Assembly: GCA_022925895.1 (NCBI GenBank)
Contig: JAKSYS010000074.1
Span: forward strand, 79,015 to 143,014
Direction: 5' to 3'
DNA from: Fragilaria crotonensis
Taxonomy: Eukaryota > Bacillariophyta > Fragilariophyceae > Fragilariales > Fragilariaceae
Length of the DNA stretch: 64,000 nucleotides
The notes below the pieces were generated by a model that worked only from the letters and a program-made list of their open reading frames with translations, did not search any database and was not told the DNA's origin. Shown piece by piece: positions 61,334-64,000 of the stretch. Numbering within the stretch: the stretch's first letter is position 1; the number at the start of each line of letters is the position of its first letter. Both the position numbers and the translations under genes were made by a program.

Positions 61334-64000
61334 CTCCCCCATTGTATGCACCGGAAGTCGAGCATCACAATGAGCAAACATGAGTGCATCATCATCAGAA
61401 AACAACAAGATGAAGGTCCATTGCTGTCCAAGGAGAAATAGAATGCAATGACACACTTGCAGAAATGTCACGGGTGTAGCTCTGTAACATTGAGAAACAG
61501 CACTGCACAACATACTACCCTGGGAAGACCGTGGGAGGGAGCAAGCAAGCAACCACCACCGAGTGATGCTCTGGAAATTTGAGTTGTTGCTGTGCAGAAT
61601 TTGGATATGCTTGCTTCTTGAGTGCATGGCCTTGAGGGTTGTGGAGAGTTAGTACGACCAAGAAGAAGGCGTTGCTTCTGTTCATGGGTTGCGACAACCA
61701 TGTCGAAGGCGCACGGCTTGGTAGGAAACCACCTGATTTGTCGATGGATCAAGGGAGGCAGCTGTCCACGCGGGAATTTCCGCAAACCGGCGCGAGCAAA
61801 CTGCACCAGCGTTACACTTGGAAGCCTTGTCGTTGCCATCGAAAACCAAGGAAGGCCTCAAACAAAGGAGCCAAAATGAAACAGCAAGCCAACATGTGAA
61901 CTGCTGCATACTAACGGAAGTGGCAGGGCACCTAAGCGCAGTGCGGAGTTTCCATTGCTGTCATCGCTGGGCGGTACAAAGCCACCAGAAATTGAGTACC
62001 CAGAAATTGAGTTCAGATGTCCAGCCTACTTGACTGCGCCAGCGTCGAGCACGGTGCCGATGACCGGACTTTACAAGAGGCTGCAATGCAGGAATGCAAC
62101 TTCCCTCATCAGTGCGCGCAAGAGAAGCACTTGCGACAGTCTGTCCACGGTCTGCAGCTTCTTGAGTCATCCTGTCCCTTCACTCCTCCTTTCGTTACGC
62201 AGCAGCAACATACATCAGCGGAGCCAAAGAGTCGGATCAGGGGCCCAACGCAGATTGATGCATGCCGTGATTGCTCAGGAAAGGCCATCGCGACAACCGT
62301 TTCATCACGGGACAGTGATTGTGCCGCTGTCGGCGCGCAGCAAGGCTGTGCTTCTGCACCATAGGCGTCGGTCGCGTTCGATTGGCCCCCGACAGCACGG
62401 CGTGATTCGGGAGAGGAGTATTATATTGTTACGGTCCTCGCCTCACACTCCCCCATTGTCTGCGCTGGCATAGAGTAGACAATGAGCAAATAGAAGTACG
62501 CCAAGTGATGGTTTGGGTAGAAGGACCATACAAGCACACAAGGACTCGCAAATGATGGGGGGATGCCCAACACATTGGTACTATGGAACGTTCTTGATAC
62601 GGTCGGCATGGAACAGGACAATCAGCAAACATGCACAGTCCTGTACTCCGGCTGTGTCCAGAGGAATAACTTCTGCGGCATGTTCTTGGATGCGGAGGAT
62701 TCACAATACTGGAATGGTGCAGTAGTGAATCTGAGGAGGTGTCACGGATGTAAAAGGTGGACTGACAGTAGCAATGGGTGTTGCACTGACACACACACTT
62801 CCTCACTGTCTGTCTGCATCGGTAATGCAGGCAGCAAGCATGCAGCAGGTTATCAAGTGATGGTCCTTGTCCTTCGTGTCATCTCCTCCGCCATGGAAGA
62901 GACCAATAGCGCAGTACTGCAGTACTGCTGCAGCACACGATCATCTGCAATCATTGTGAACATATGGTTGGTGTCACAATGAGAGAGATGCATTGAATGC
63001 ATTGACGTTCAGGGAGTTTCAGAGCGCCGGAAATGCATATTGTTTGTAGGAACTACAGGTGGTAACTTCGAGCAACAGGAAAACTTGACATGTGTTGTAA
63101 TGAGTACTCAGAAGTCACCGTATCAAGATTGTTTGTCATTTTCCCCGACAATTTGAAGCAATCCGGTTTCTCTCAACATAGAGTAACTTCAAGATAGACT
63201 GAAACTCGGACAAAGTTGCTGATGGCTCGGTAGTGTCTTGGATTTCATGTAATTCACCCATCGTATCCCGTGATTTGTTGATCAATTGGCACGCTTCCTT
63301 CAACGCACCATCACTCGGGAATCTTGATCAACTGTGAACGACCGATTGCAGGGTGAGATCGGTTGTCACCAAGTGAACTCGAACGGATTAGCGACAATCA
63401 CTTGCTGGCTGTGCATGTCGTGGAGCCGCCCTTTGGTGTCAATCGACACAAAGAATTCACTTATCGGCCTGCTGAGAGCAATTGTTGCACTTATAATGCG
63501 GCGGGATTCGCCTAGACAAAACACTTTTACAGAAAAGGTGTCCACGGTGTCGGAGAGAGCGCAGTATACAATACCGGTACACTGTTGCTGAATGCACCAC
63601 CGAGACACTCCCCAACTTTCGGTTGCCTGTGCCCAAGGCATTGACATCCAGGATGAGCACCTCCGAACATATCCCAATGGTCTTTGCCGAAGATGAGCTC
63701 AGCCAATTACAGTATTCAAGCAAACAATTTGCTATCAAGTGCCATCAACCGCGATTGATTGGGTGATGCCTCATGAGTCTACCAAGAGAGACAAACGTGT
63801 GGGCCTGCACATGTAGAAGGCCCGCGCATTCCGATTCTGTTTCGGGAGGCATCTCAACATCCTCAGGGTGTGTGTATGCAACACACCAGCAGTGAGTGAT
63901 GTTACCTCGGCAGACGTTCCGCAGCAGGCATTGTCGACTGTTGTAATGTCATCAACGGGCCGTTCAGGTCCCATTCAACAACGATGGGAACATCCACCAA
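61334..64000 (-). other. LTR-element-like sequence, minus orientation, no intact ORF
   Basis: Further purine-tract/LTR junctions occur, on the plus strand as GCCTCACA-CTCCCCCATTG (62447), GCACTGACACA-CACTTCCTCACTG (about 62793) and CCGAGACA-CTCCCCAACTTT (63607). With the one at 61333 this gives four LTR-type ends in 2.3 kb. The minus strand upstream of each reads similar degenerate peptide (FAHCDARLPVHTMGE, LLIVYSMPAQTMGE). No domain-bearing frame is found. The last 400 bp show nothing recognisable. Confidence 0.4.

Noticed and set aside
60864-64000. A protein-coding gene in the last 3 kb
   Set aside because: No open frame above 205 codons with a recognisable domain; the LTR-junction pattern accounts for more of the sequence.

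Overview
The window reads like a transposon-rich, gene-poor stretch of a diatom (stramenopile) nuclear genome. The clues are leucine-rich-repeat receptors built on the IP[TS]EIGL.T.LT.LDF repeat with Pro/Thr linkers, Ty1/copia elements with diatom-like (CoDi-type) polyproteins, and large RNase H-bearing LINEs. This placement is inference from recognised families, because no search could be run. No tRNA, rRNA or CRISPR array was recognised.

Layout. 1-2.0 kb: 3' part of a copia pol and the start of its LTR. 2.0-3.9 kb: a decayed minus-strand coding region. 4.2-5.0 kb: a local repeat array. 5.3-6.3 kb: a broken secreted-protein gene with Pro/Thr linkers. 6.4-7.2 kb: a broken coiled-coil gene. 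7411-14137: a complete copia element with two apparently identical 212-bp LTRs and a 5-bp target duplication. 14.6-19.2 kb: two paralogous LRR membrane proteins in convergent orientation. 20.7-21.5 kb: a phosphomannomutase pseudogene. 22.1-23.2 kb: an intact, unfamiliar repeat protein. 24.5-33.6 kb: a full-length 9-kb LINE (LINE A) inside an ankyrin-repeat pseudogene. 36.2-40.4 kb: an ATM/TEL1-like PI3K-related kinase pseudogene split by a 5'-truncated LINE (LINE C). 41.1-42.1 kb: a secreted LRR pseudogene. 44.0-50.3 kb: a second complete copia element (copia D). 50.4-54 kb: an inverted-repeat element, a transposase remnant and a decayed Cys-rich ORF. 54-56.9 kb: a minus-strand LINE reverse-transcriptase fragment (LINE E), joined head-to-head to the 5' half of another LINE (LINE B, 56.9-60.8 kb) with an intact 1069-residue ORF1. 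60.8-64 kb: LTR-like sequences in minus orientation.

Main results. Two LINE insertions into former genes can be shown with exact target-site duplications (11 bp and 9 bp), and the interrupted reading frames resume on the far side. LINE A and LINE B share an unusually large ORF1 protein with a roughly 360-residue domain I do not recognise. They also share an 86-bp 5'-terminal block that matches at 70 of 86 positions without gaps, more than the encoded proteins appear to. The 366-residue protein made of NQFGFP and DPIPMDWES repeats is the most novel-looking intact host-type gene.

Caution. Almost every recognisable gene has frameshifts, including a copia element whose two LTRs differ by only one base. 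Some of this may be real decay and some may be indel error in the assembly; the sequence alone cannot separate the two.
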